DNA of 64,000 nucleotides from the NCBI GenBank assembly GCA_013396755.1, contig VWZF01006833.1, positions 1,244,796 through 1,308,795 on the forward strand, read 5' to 3'. The stretch is from Sclerurus mexicanus (lineage: Eukaryota; Chordata; Aves; Passeriformes; Furnariidae). The notes under the pieces were generated by a model. That model was not told where the DNA came from and did not search any database. It worked only from the letters and a program-made list of their open reading frames with translations. A program made the translations under genes and the position numbers. The stretch's first letter is position 1, and every line of letters starts with the position of its first letter. Positions 26,118-39,817 of this stretch are shown here, one piece after another.

Positions 26118-28278
26118 GGACAGGTTTTTGTGCCCATTTGATCTTCGCACTTAATTGAAGAACTGTCCCCCTGTACTCGGCACTGGTGAGGCTGCGTCTC
26201 AAATCCAGTTCTGTGTCCCTTGTGTCCTGTTCTGGGCCCCTCACTGCAAAAAAGACACTGAGATGCTGGAGTGTGTCCAGAGAATGGCAACAGAGCTGGG
26301 GAAGGGTCTGAAGGACAACTCCTAAGAGGAGTGGCTGAGGGAGCTGAGGGTGTTTAGCCTGGAGAAATGGAGGTGCAGAAGGGACTTTACTGCTACCTGA
26401 AACACGATTGGAGCCAGATGGGGGGTGGCCTGTACTCACAAGTAACAAGTGACAGGACAAGAGGAAATTGCCTCAGATTTTGTCAGGGGATATTCGGGTT
26501 GGGTATTGGGAAAAATTGCTTCACAGAGAGTCAGGAATTGGAACAAGCTGCCCAGGGAAGTGACTCACCATCCCTGGAGGTATTTACAAGACGTGTAGAT
26601 GTGGCACTTGGGGACATGGTTTAGTGGTGGACTTGGCAGTCTTGGGTTAATGGTTCAGCTTGGTGATCCCTGAGATCTTTTATATGATTCTAATTCTATG
26701 ATTCTGTGACCTCATTTGTAAATATACAAGAGGAATAGTAAGCATTTTGTTAACATCATTTTTCTATGGAGCTGGGGGAACATTTCTAAAGAGTAAAATG
26801 TTACCACAAAGAGAAGTTAAAAGTATTATTTCTATTTCTCATGTTAAACAACCTCAGTGCCTGGAGAATACACAATTTGCTAAAATCACATCAAGTTAGC
26901 AGCACAAATGGGATAGCACTAATTCATATCACTATATATATATTTGTACTATATATTATGTATTTGTATATAAAGAATTACTTATCTTGTCACACAAAAG
27001 GAAAAATAGAAAATATATCAAGTTAGGACTGTCCTATGTGACCCAAACTAATAATAAAATTACCCTACAGCTAGGTTTGTACAGGTATACAGTACTTTGC
27101 AATGGAGTCCAATTACAGTAACTGAAGTGCCATAGATTCCCACAGACTAAACTAATCTAAACAGTATTACACAGACAGTACTATTTACTCTTTGTGTTTA
27201 ATGTTTTTTATTTTAATAATTTATACATAGGTCATATCTACACTGGCCACCTACACAAAGACAAGTTTCACCCTGAGAAGTAGATGGATCACGTTATTCT
27301 AAATTGTAAGTAACGCAGTTGTCTGTTTAACACTTTGACCTGACAGATGAAGTACATCTAAGTCTAAAAAAAGGTACCCCATACAATGGCAGATATAGGA
27401 CTGAGTAATTTTTGCCTTTTGTACGAGGTTGTCCAATAGTCACTACTACTACTACTGCTGCTTCTACTATGTATATAACAGGCATTTACTTTCTTAAGAG
27501 ATACAATGTCCTTTTAGGTCATATTTAAGACCAGCATGATGATACCATGATGCATTCCCATTACTACCATTATGTTTGCACTGTGCTAGTATTTTATTTT
27601 TGCCTTTGGATCATCAAAGCAAATGTTTTATCACTTATGAGACATGATTTCTAAGTTATTTTGTTTGTTAAACAGTGGTTTTGGGGATGCATTAAATAAT
27701 AATTAGTGAGGTATTCATGTGGAATAGCTTTGCCCTTGAGTTATATTAGAAAGCTTCAGAAATGCTGAGTAGCAAGTGATTTAAGATATAGCATCACATA
27801 TACCATGAAGTATCCTGTTGCAATGTTATTTTTAAAACAGCTTTGTCTAATGCTTTCAAGTCATGTTAACTACAGTAGTTGCAATGAAGGATAGATATGA
27901 ATGAATTTAAATGTTAATCTTAGCTAGGGTTTAGAAGAAACTACAAGTTCACTAAATTGCTATCATGCAGTAAATTGCCAGACCTGTGCAAAAATCCTCA
28001 ACACAAAAGTCTGCAAACTTTAAACAGTAAAAAATATTTCTGAAGAAATCACCTCTGAGAAAAACACATTCATAGTATCTGTTCAACTGAGTAGTAATGC
28101 ATCAGCTTATAGCTTATTGTATCATATGACACTACAAGAAACATAATCTCCTTTTTCTATTAGAAAAATACACTTAGATCCAAAAGAGATTTGAGAATTT
28201 CTTCAAGAGATACAGAAAATGTAGCAAGAGCGAAGCTATCAGTAGAGGAATTATCTTAGGTCCTGAAATCTGTATTGC
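26118..28278. repeat. Right copy of the 2,161-bp direct duplication
   Basis: Same sequence as 23956-26116, offset by 2,162 bases including the N at 26117. It contains a second copy of the CR1 tail (26165-26705). This copy is continuous with unique sequence on its right, and the left copy is continuous with unique sequence on its left, as expected if one locus was represented twice. Confidence 0.95.
26165..26705 (+). mobile_element. CR1 LINE 3' region, duplicate of that at 24.0 kb
   Basis: Same CR1 tail as at 24003-24543, carried as part of the larger duplication and not an independent insertion. The one difference I noted is GCCCAGGGAAG here against GCCCAGAGAAG there. Confidence 0.92.
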
Positions 28279-31200
28279 TATGGCTGTACTGTGTCATGAA
28301 AACAAGACATATTAGCCGAGGAGAAGCCTTATGCTGCACAAATTTGCATCTCCTGGTACTTAGCCAGCTCACTCAGCACTAGCCTGGTTAACTTTACAGG
28401 GCTCACACACTCTGGACACCCTAGAGGTGCTACATCCATTTAGTGAAAAGTAGTGCCACGTGTTAAACTGCTTTAGAAGCATGGAGAGGGAGTTAAATGC
28501 TTAGCTTGTACATTATGAACGGTGTGCTTTGATTAGACAACTGAATAAAAGGGGAGAAGAGAGGGAAGAGACGGTCCTCTGTAATGCTAAGAGGAAAGAG
28601 AAGCTGTTCTGTGTGCAGCATGCTTACTCAGGTGTGCTTTAGGGACCTACTGCTGCAATGGGCCCCACAACCGAGCTCCAAAGGAAAGCATTTATCATGC
28701 CTATTTGAAACATAAGATGGTACTGAGATGTTCAGCACAGAGAAATCAAAGATAATTTTCATCACATATGTGCATACGGTGAATTCTAAGGACCTGGAGA
28801 AATGCATTTTTTGGAAAAAAAGGTTCATTCCACCTTCATATGGTGGCAGTTTCAAGAATAAAACACTGCACCAACTTCTGTTTAAGTTGCACTGTAGGCA
28901 CATGTGCTGCTTCATAGATCCAGAAATTATTAGTGTTCTAAACTTTTAGAAAGCTGTTGTGTTTTTTTTTTTCCCCAGTAAACATATGAATAAAAGTTAT
29001 GAACAGGTACTTAGATAATGGTCTCAGTCAGAGTACGTGGCAGAGTTTACCAACTGTGATAATTCCCACAACCTTTTCAAACACACTGGACAGAAGCCCA
29101 AGGCTGTGTATTACAGCTGAATGTGGCTTTAAGTCAAGTATAAGCCTTATCAGGCAGAGCTGAAACATCAGTTTGCAGAAATTCTCTGAGGTTTTCATCT
29201 AAGAATTATTATTGATCTGAGTTTGAGGGTTTGCATAAATAATTTCAAGTGATTTCAAAGCCCAGCGTCAACTCTGCTTTTTTTCTGCAGTTTGCCAGTG
29301 TCTCCTTGCCGAATTACCTTGTTGGAGAGCATCTATGTGTAGTCAACACAGCTTGTGCAGACACGTCAAGGACAGTTTGAAACTAGTGGCTGCATGAAGC
29401 TCAGCATGGGCTAACAACTCCATTTCAGAGCCAGGTTTCTGGAGAATGTGGAAGTGAAATTATTTATCTCCTTGGCTATGCTTAGCAGCAGTACACAGGA
29501 CAGGATAGCTCAAGGGTAGCACAAGTATATTCTCTGGTATGTATCCACCAGTACATACATCACTGTATCTGCCCTGTAAACAAAAAGTAGTAATTAAGCA
29601 GCAAAGTAGTCTCACAGGTAACAATATGCCCCTGGCAACACAGACTGAGAAAGCTGTCTTGCCTTTGTGTGTGTTGTATGAAAACATAACTTGTATTCAT
29701 ATCTATTTGCTATTGATTTACCAAACTGCAGTGTATATACTCAGCATCTTGAAATGCTTCTAATTTAAGAAGATAAGTTTTAGCTAAGTTTAATTTTATT
29801 TAAGAAATGTACGAAGCTTTTTCTAGCACTAGTTTTAGCATATTTTTATTTGAGGGACTGTGTCCGTACACCATAAGAAGCACTATTTCTGGCATCAGAG
29901 ATGCTGTTCCTTCAATCTTCCTTCCTTCCAAATTACTGTGCTACAATCACTGCTTACTATCCACTGAATATGGCACAGTTTGGAAAATTCCCTTCATATC
30001 TTGACACAATCAGTAGGGAAAAAAGGTTTAACAATCCAGTTTGGATTTGTTCTGTTCACTATTGTGTAAAACAAATATAATGATGTTTAGAAATCTCATA
30101 TGCTAATTACTATCTATACATGCAGCAGTCTACCTTCCTTTTGACTGTACATTAATATCTATTAATTCCCTCTAGTTAAGTACTGTGTACTAATCCGAGA
30201 CAAAGGTTGCATGAAACTGTCCTAATATTTTCTTAAAAATAAAGGCTTGTTTTTAAAAACAAAAACAAACAAACAAAAAAACCCCAACCAAACCAAAACA
30301 ACCTCAAGCTAGGATAGAGCTTTTAGAGCTTTAAATGCAAAAGAAATGCCCTTAGCTCATCCAGTTTGACTTGGGCATTAGACCAGATTCAGCAGGCTGT
30401 GCAAAGTTCTTTCCTTAGCAGTGCAACTGCAAAATTAAAACATCTGAAGATTCAGCTTATAAATAGATTATTAAAGGTATTTTTAAACCTTTCCTTTGGA
30501 AAGAAGAACCAACTAAATATAGCAAATAGATTTTGAATGCATCAGTCAGTCCCACTCCATGACCAATGTGTAGCTCCAGCATCATGCATTTATGGCAGGA
30601 AACGTGAAATTGCCATTGCTACTGAGCTGTTGTAACAGCACTTCAACTGTTTCTGACTTCGTGGAATAGATCCAGTGTTTTTCTCAGAAATAAAGGTTAG
30701 AAAATCAAAAGAGCACCCATTTTATCTCCCCCATCTCTTCCTGGAGAAGACTGGGCAAGTTAATGGAAAAGAAATCCATCAAGAGTTCTTAAATACAAAG
30801 CACCATCTCTGGCTCAGGAAGTTCCTGAACCACATACTGCTTGATGATAGGAATATTTATGGAAGTATACATGCTTTCCCTTCATTTATAGTGTTCCTTC
30901 AACATCCATTTTTGGACGTTGTCTGAGACAGGATGCCAGGCTAGATAAGACAGTCTGACACTGAGAGGCCATTCTTATGTTCTGTGGTTCTTTAGATATA
31001 TTTGGAGGTCTGACTTTAAAACAGAAAGGCCTCATTTTTTAATAAAGGCAAAAGAGTGCTATAGATGTATGTGGTTCCTTTGAACTTACTGTAATTATTA
31101 TTTCAAGATTTTGCCTTCGGTCTTATTTTTACGTGGCACACACCTTTCAAGCACTTAAGCATTCGAAGAGCTGGAAAAGGCAGTTTGGTGGTGTTAGAAG

Positions 31201-34200
31201 GTAAATTACAGCTCTGCTGAATGACTTGCTTGGGTACTGACTTCAGAAGCTCTCTGTGAAGTGCTGATGCTGAATGGCCTCATTAACAACTCTGAGGCCA
31301 GTGTGCCCGAAAGTGAAGGCACAAGGACAAGGAGATGTTTTATCTCTCCCTAGCAGTGTATGAAATGCTTATTGAGTGGGTTGAACCTTAAAAGTCAGGT
31401 CATTATAGTCAAATACAAGTTCTTGGGCTTCATTCCAGGCCGCGATTCACAAAGATAAACACGTATATGCTAATTAAATGCATCAGAGTCTATTCAGGCC
31501 AAACAGTTAAAGAGAAAAGACTGAAACAGGGCTGAGCTGCCCAGATGTAGACTCAGGAGAAAGTAAGGGGAAATAAAATGTAACCTTAAATGGTTTGAAC
31601 GCTTTTATTTTACTACTTATGAAACTGCATTTGAGAAATAGGCAGCTGTAGACTCTGATCAACATGAAATCAGTTGGAGCTGAGTCACACAAGCATTTTT
31701 CAAGTGAACTGACTCTTGTCTCTTGATTTTACAGGCAGAACCCTGCTGCATAAGCCGTTTTAAGCAATTCAAGATGCACCTTAGAAAATCCTTGGCCCAA
31801 GGGCAGAAAATTTTTGAAACATTTAAAGTGAATGAAAAAGAACAGGAAGATAAAGCTGCACAGTGGCTCAGAAGATAGATTTCTGTGAGGGCAGAAGGAA
31901 ATTGTTTTAAATCATAGACTGTGATTATCAAGGTTAAAAGGAAACATGACATTTTCCAGCATAAAATATGAAGACTGAGATGAAAGAAAGAATCAACAGG
32001 TGAAAATGTCTGGCAAGGCCATAGTATATGGTTAAGGAACACAAAGGTACAGGAATGAATTCATAGCACAAGTAAAAGTAACATCCTTGGTCTGGACAGA
32101 GGGCCCTCTCTAGATCAGAGTGACTATTAGGATAGACTGTATAACTATTATAATAACTATATCAACAACAACAATAATACCTGTTACTTTTTTTTTCCTT
32201 TTTCAAGCCACCTTTTTTCCACTTCATGTGCCACTGATGAAAGAAAATGCAGAGTTGCTAAAGAAAAGTGCAATACGAATTTTTCCACTATCTCATCCTT
32301 AGTGAAGACTAAAAGAGTTTAATGCTGGAACTCTTCAAGATCTGTGCTCTGATGACTTTGATCAACAGTCTGAGTCAGAAAATCAGATTTGTTATTGTCT
32401 TAATGTATGAAAAGAAGCAAAGTGATGCAGCTGCATCAAGTAAGATCATTCCTATGTAAACCTGAAAGGTAGTGAATGTGAATCAGAATTTATGTACTTC
32501 AAACTGGAATGGCAGAGGCAACTAAATTCCTAATTATCTAGACAACTGCAATTTCTGGTTGGAAGTACTGAATATAAAATTAATTTCCTCTCCCCCCCCC
32601 ATCTTTCAATAAAATAACTTGTTAAGTCCTTCTTATGATAAAAAACTATCTATTACAAAATAAATTTGTAGCTGACAAAAAGCAATCTCCAGTTCACAAA
32701 GACTTAAACTGCTGATAGTTAACCTGAATACATCTTATACAGTTAAGGATGCTTCTGAATTGTAAATCAGACTAAATACATGTTCTACTGAAAGCAAAGC
32801 AAACAACAAAAGTGAATCTGTTGTAGTCTAAGAGTCACATCACAGAAACATGTATTATTCTCCAGTTAAACCTAACAGAAATTACTCTCTAGAAAGAAGA
32901 GAACCTGTTCTACCGACTCACTGATGCAGAACACACAGACACCATAAATGAACTCCAACCTACTGGCTTCAAGGGCAAGATGGAGATCCTTTGTGATTCT
33001 TTGGGGTGCAAATTTACCTGATGTTTCAAAGTTCAAGCATAGATGTTTTCAAGATTGCTAAGAAGTTTCATTTTTCAAAGGTCATAGATATTTAAGTCTC
33101 CAATTCTCTTTAAATTACTTCACAAAAGCAGGTAAAAGACTGGACTTAGAGAGGGGTCATTTAGATGGGGAATAATGAGGAATTATCTTAAACTATTTAA
33201 AATGTATGTGGAAGCTTTTAAATTTGTTCTTACTTTTTCCCAGTAGATTTTATTATTGTGGACAACATGTACCTTGTTTTATACATGACATAACCTTATC
33301 TTCCATAATTTTTGTTTTATTAAAACTTTATGCTCTAATGCTACATACAGCAGGTTTTTTCAGCACAGTTTGTAACTGAGACTTTAATCAGAAAATCGTG
33401 CCTGTTCACCTGCACAAGACACACAGCTGGAAACTGCTGTCCTACCCTCTGAGTGAATTTGTACCAGGATTTCCATCTGTGCTATGTATGTGCCTGGAAG
33501 GATACCAATAACAATTACTGATCATTGCAAAGATCACCCCTAACTGATGGCTCTTTCAATGTAATTTTTGAACACATTCCACAGTTTAAGTTCAAAGAAA
33601 GATTTATGTCACAATGCTGAAGAAAAAAAAAAAAGCCAGGAGGCAGATTTCAGAGCAACAGTTTTCTAATGTATTGAAGTTCTATCCTGACAGATGTCCA
33701 TTTTTCTAGTTCTAACTAAGTGTCTCCTCTTAACTTTAAATTAAATCATGAGATATATTCTGAAAGTTACTTCTGTAAAAGAATCCTAGACATCTGGGGC
33801 TTATGATAAGAAAAGAAGCCCTTTGCAATCTTCAATAAAATAGAACATGGGGGAGATAGTGAGGGTAGCGTTGAGAATTCATTATCACGGTCACTGTAAA
33901 GAGGATCTTTTCTTAACAGCTGTGGCAACTACGTGTAGCTAACTGTTAGAAACAGGAATGTAAGTTGTACACAGTAACTTTTAAAAAGACTAAAATCTAT
34001 AAGCTTTCTCTGATGACTGTGCAAATCAACTATCATCTAAGTAAAAAACAAGAGGACAGCACAGAAAAGTATTCAAGTATGATAGGACAGAGAACACCAG
34101 GAATCTGTAATGTGCTTAAACCATGAGAACTTTCACCTGACACTGGGAATAAGAAAGTGAAATAATATTTCTTAAATCCCTCCATGCAACAAAGCTTACT

Positions 34201-35248
34201 CCTTGTGTTTATCCAGCAAACTGGCCTTTCCAGAGATCTCTCCAGGTTGCACCAGATACCACCGAGTATCACACATTGAAAAATGCCATAGTAGACTGCA
34301 ATCTGATCAGAACTGTAGCATTTCATTTGCAAACATTCTACTTCAGTTACAGATTAACAGAAAAGATTTAAATTATTGAAGGAGAAACTTAGTAGCTGGT
34401 AAAAGCAAGGTATGAAAAAAGCTTGCTGGAAGTTACAGGAAAATCTCAGGACATGATTGTACTCTATATTTTAGCTTTTGGATACAGTTTATAATTTTTT
34501 TAAGAAGTCTCATCAGGACTAAATATACTTTCCAGAGATTACTAATTTGTCCTCTGAAGTCAAGCCTCAAATTTACAGAGTAGGCATGCAAAAAAAAAAA
34601 AAAAAAAGACCTGTTTGGAATAGTGGAATTATAATCTAATCTAAACTATTTAACTTTTTATGATTGCCGCCATGGAACTGGTGGTAAAGGCATAGGGTGG
34701 TAATGCCTTTTCCCATTTCTGCTAGAAATCTCACCCCTCATCTTCTTCAGGATCTACTTCACCAGCAGATCCTGTCTGAATAGTACTCGTGTTTAATCTG
34801 CATTACATGAGACAGGGTAGAATCCCTTGCCAAACTTACAACAAACAGCAAGTTCCAACAACTCCAGTCCTCCCTTCCACTACCCAAAGGCATACAAAAG
34901 TCAGGTAACTATTGCAATTTAATCTCTTTAGCAAAATTTGATCCAGCAGGCCTAAGAGTTGTTTCTTTCTTCCCACAGCTAGATACATGCACTAGGCACC
35001 ACAAGCCTAATATTACAGAGCCAATTGTAAGGATGGATGGATTCTTCAGAAAGAGATCTCTGTTTCAGTCAGCAAGAAAAGCTTTCCTGACTTTCTTCCA
35101 CCTGGCAATCACTGTAACCCTAGTCACATGTGAAATTGTTAAGGCTTATAAACCCTTTTACTGGAAGTGTGAATAAGCAGGAAGGCCTCTGTATTAAAAA
35201 TATGATTGAGAGCAGCAAGTCTTAGCACACCATCTGCAGTGATTGCAC
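28279..35248. other. Intergenic, no gene recognised
   Basis: No frame has the length, splice context or protein character of a real gene. Apart from one ancient CR1-type tail at about 30.95 kb and A/T or C runs (for example around 32.59 kb and 34.59 kb), I see only unique AT-rich DNA. Confidence 0.6.
30924..30991 (+). mobile_element. Ancient CR1-type LINE tail
   Basis: TGAGACAGGATGCCAGGCTA, GTCTGACACTGAGAGGCC, then ATTCTTATGTTCTGTGGTTC. This resembles the older sauropsid CR1 tail common in turtles and crocodilians (gggctagatggacc...ggtctgac...tggcc...ttcttatgttc). It differs from the tails at 4.2 and 7.1 kb and marks an older insertion. The family call is from memory of the consensus. Confidence 0.6.
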
Positions 35249-38200
35249 TCAAATATTTATTATGTAAGTTCCACTAAGGAATAGTCTATAAGCTTTGTCA
35301 GAGAGCTGATGAGAGTTCAGAGGAGAAAGCTGTGTGTCAAGCAGCTTGTGACAGTATAAAGAGACTACAGAAATATATGCATCCAAGGGGAGAGCTGCCA
35401 GGCACTTAGAAGCTGGAATATAGCATTCAGTCATTCTCAGTTTCATGAATACATGCTGGATTATTACATGAAAGGAAGCTGCAGTTCTAGCAATACTGTG
35501 TTCTGCAATACAGGTGTGTCTGCTGCCAAGGATGACCTTCCTGACAAGCACCTCATTCTCATCTCAGTGCCCTGGATTCTCAGTGATATACTTCATAATC
35601 CCTTTGACATAATGAACACAGACTTCCTAGAATATTATCTTATAGCTTGCAATAAGAATGAGTCCCAAAAAGTAGAATGCCTAGTCTCAAAAAGAGGCAG
35701 GGACTCCTCTTGTTCCTATTTCTCTGTTTCTTAAAGCTGTTTTCTCAACTGTTAGAGACTGCTAACTTTCTAACAGTCATCTTCACTTCCAGAGGCATCC
35801 AAGGATCCACAACTATCTCATGAATAGGTTCTCAAGTGTTCTGTGCTTCAGCTTGTCTCTTGTGCAGACTAATACTGCCCTGCCAGTGTTTGTTCGGCAG
35901 TTGCCATTGTCTGATACAATGGGCCTGGGTTACCCTATCTCAGACCTGTTCTTCCAGCTAGGCTACATTCCTTGCCCTTGCCACTTCCAGGATGGGGAGA
36001 TCCTTTAAGAAGATACTTCCTGAGCCTGCCAAAGAGGCATGCTCCCTCTTCAATAACAATAATCACTTTCATAATAAATTTAGAACTGAAACAAATGCTT
36101 TGAAAAATATTTGATTAATAGCTCTGATAAAATGGTATTTTCCCCCCTTCCACTTCTTGGTTAAAATAAAATAAAATATCATCTTTCTTCATTCTAGCTT
36201 AATTTCATTATGTCTTTTCCAAAATTTTCATAATGGCAACCTCTGCTGCTCTTTGCAAGTTTAGTGCAAGCTTTGTGGTGTACCTTTATTAAGAAGGAGT
36301 TTAAGAGTTTTGCACTAAGCACAAACTATGTATAAAAACTTACTCAAGTGCAAAGGGTTAGAAATTAATAATAACAAAAACTTATACCACTTTATAACTA
36401 AAATGAAAAAAACAACAGTTCAGCAAGCTCAAAGTATTTTTCCTTAAGGAAATATCTGACTCTCTCTTACAACTCTTTTCACAACTGCATTTTTCAGCTG
36501 TTTCATCTGTACATGGCTATGGGTTTTCAGTGTCTTCACAGATGGTAGGTATGCTCAGTAAAACACACATCATAAAGCTCCCAATTCATGCAGCCATAAC
36601 TGAGATAACTATAAATATTCCCTTCACTGTCAACTGGAGAGTAATGATGTACTGAATAGTATGAATGCCCTCTGCAGGTAGAACACAAAACCTCTATAAT
36701 TCTGGAAGTGATTTCCATCTGCCTGTGTATTAAGCAAGAACTACATAAACAAGTCTATATTAGTCCTTACTAGCCTGTTCTGATATTGTCTGAAAACTGT
36801 AAATAGTACAGAGACATCTCCTGATATCATTGCTAGACAGTTGATAATCTATCACACACTTCTCACCAGTCACAAAGGCAGACTATGTGTCTCTATGGCT
36901 GAATTAGACAGGAACATGAAACAAGATCAAACCCTGCCATGGTTTCACTGCACCAACTAATATTCTTTCCCATACCTTCTGTATAAGGCTATCTGCAAGT
37001 CTTTTACCAGTCCCAGGAGGTGCTGTGTATCCTTCCCATAATTCTAAATACTTTGAGCTCTCTCACACACACACACGCCATGTGCATGTACACACAAATT
37101 ATGTCTGGAGCCAGAGTAGTATTCTGTTTTGTCCAGGGGACATCAAGGGTCAACTAATTCATATTGTGGATGTAACCAGTTCTGTGCCATTTAACCTCCG
37201 ATCTAGAGATCAAGCTACTCTCTCTAAAGCCTCAATAACCTACTGCAAGAGCCAGGTATTAAGAGAATCAATACTGCATTTTCCTGAAGGGCCAGTTTAG
37301 TGTAGGGGACATTGTTTGTTAGGTAGCCCACAAGCATCAGGTGCAAACAGCTTCCTGTTGGAGCTGTTATCAAAACAGGTGCTAAACCACCAGACTTATA
37401 CAGGCCTGCTCTGAGCCCACTGCAGTCTTTGTCCACTACATGTTGCCAGAGGTTTCAGGGCCTCTGTCACAGCAGTCTCCTATTCTTCACAGAAAAACAG
37501 CAGTCAGCAACTATTGCATGCCTGAACTCTGTGACATTCAGCCCCGTGACCTCCATCTCAGCATATTCATGCTGGTTTTCTGACTGGCAAGTCTACTGTG
37601 GATGAGATCAACAAAAATATAAATATATGCACTCAGTTTAAGAGAAAAATGATCTCATCCCTTAGCCAAAGATGAATGTCAATGGAACTGTTTGAAGACT
37701 ATTATGAATTCAGAGCAGGAAACAAGGCTTTTAAACACAGTCTTTACTGGAAGAAGAAGGCTGATGGACACTATGTGGAGCATAGTAAATGTCATATGCA
37801 ACAAGAGTACAAAGCAACAAGCGTACTAAAAATCAAACCCAAGAAAGGATGGCAGTGTGACAAAGAAAGACCTATGGCCATGCTTAACTCTAATAGTTAC
37901 TGTCATTTTTATTTCCACAGGAGCTCCTGACCACTTCCATGAGACCATGTCCAAAGCATCTTGCCTTGGGGTAGATTGACTCTAATGAATGGGCTTGACT
38001 TCAAGCTGCCCATGAGCTGTAGCTCTAACTTCGTGTGCAGTACAGAGTAATAGCTGTATTCAAAGGCTCTAGATGTATAGATAAATTACTTGCCTGTACT
38101 TGTCCCTAACTTGGCCATGGAAGTTTAGGCAATGCATACAGTCCACAAAATCAATACACACCATTGGAATGCCTGTCTGTTCATTGAAAGCATGAACAAA

Positions 38201-38340
38201 TGACTTCATTCCCATATTTGAGAAAGGAAAGAGAGGTGTTCTACATACAGGAGCCTCATCTGCCAGCAGAATAAGAACTGAGGAATAGAAAACTTTGATC
38301 AGTTTTGAGTTCAAAGACATGCCACAGCATATGTAGCTTC
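35249..38340 (-). other. Decayed open-frame mosaic, possible ancient element
   Basis: This stretch is slightly richer in GC than its flanks and holds several moderate frames on both strands: minus 35249-35551 (100 codons), 37224-37436 and 38069-38320; plus 35453-35734 and 37676-37930. None has splice borders or a product I recognise. The minus frame at 38069-38320 includes GIPMVCIDFVDCMHC, faintly like the aspartate-containing core of PIF/Harbinger transposases, but this is too weak to call. It could equally be unique non-coding DNA with chance frames. Confidence 0.15.
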
Positions 38341-39803
38341 CAAACTGGATTATTGTGATATTGCATTTACAAAAAAACCTTTCTTTTTCTCTTCATGCCT
38401 ACAGCATACCCGAAAGTCACTCAGGTCCATACGTGTGGCTTTGGACTTGCTGTGTAGCCTGATTCATTCTCAGTCTATCAGATGTCTTAAGTCATATATT
38501 TAAGGTCCATGAAAATCACATGGTATATATATGCACCCAGTTTTGAACTGAATCCTAATTTATATATATTTTTTTTTTCTGCTGGAAATGTAGCACTCTC
38601 AGTAGCTTACAGCAGAAAACCCAACAAAGACATGCTTCTCATGGACACTGCAGGTGTCACCAACCAAGGAGTATATAGATCAACTATAGGAGCTGTGATT
38701 ACTTGAAAATGCTTCTCTGAAGGTCCTGTATTAAGGTCTCTCCTTTCATATGCAGCCTAACAGTAAACAGATAAATTGTTAGGTTTTTTTCCCCTGAGTC
38801 ATCTGTTGAAACATTAATGGAAAGTTTAAGGGAAGACTATGACAATAGGCTTAGCAGCAAGAGACAAAGATGGGTACCTTGTTTTATTTGCATGGTTTTT
38901 TGCAAGTTTTTCTTGTTTCTAAACTGTATTTTCTTGTTTCCAAAGAATGCACGGGTAGTTTTGGGTTTGTGGGCATGCACATATAAAATTTCTCCTTCCC
39001 CTACTCCACTGTAGTGCACACTACCTGCATTTTCCTGGAATTTATGTAGCCGAAGCTTTGTTCCTTGTCACAGACCTCTTATATTAGTGGTGACTTCTAC
39101 AGCTGTGTGTGCTAATATACCAGTTAGCTCAGTAAACATCCCAGTTCTGACAAAGACCAGTCCGATTCATCTTTCCCATATAAAATGCCACCACCACTAC
39201 ACTATTTCTCACTTTTTTGGTTTTTTGTCAAATCTCTCTCTCCTTTCCACTGCAGCTACCTCAAGGCAGTAACCCCCAATATTAAGCTTTTACTATTCAA
39301 ACAAAGAGCTTCATTAACTTGCCAATATATTTAATTAAAAACAGACTATCCACCTTGCGTGGGGCTTACATAGCTCCCAAGTTAGGTTCGTTTTCACACT
39401 CTGTTGCATAAACTGAAGTGGGCATTTATCAAGTGTCTGCAAGTGAAATATCCAAGAAAGCAGGGACTGTAAAGCTGCCAAGTTTCAAACCACCCCAGTC
39501 TGATATGAGAAAAGCTAGAGTTTTAAGATAGAGCTGTTAACATTTGAACTGAAATTAAGTAATGTAATAAGATAAAAGACAAAACTAAACCCAACCATTA
39601 TTGCTAGGGGGGGGGGAAAAAAAAAGGTAAGGATTCAGAGACTGATTTCCAAAAAGTGCTGGGTATTCTTTTCTTCCATCCTTATTCTCACTTCCCTTTA
39701 ATTCAGGAATGGGTGTAATAGTCGTTCTATAGAGAACAAAAAGAAAGAGAAATGAACTGAAATTGCACCATCACAGCTCAGTTATGCTGCGACTAATTTT
39801 CGA

Positions 39804-39817
39804 GCACCATCTGCTGG
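39804..39817 (-). promoter_or_regulatory. CTCF-like motif
   Basis: On the minus strand this reads CCAGCAGATGGTGC, 13 of 14 positions of the CTCF core CCASYAGRKGGCRS (T replaces C at position 12). CTCF sites often lie between genes and set loop boundaries. A single motif match is weak evidence of binding. Confidence 0.3.
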
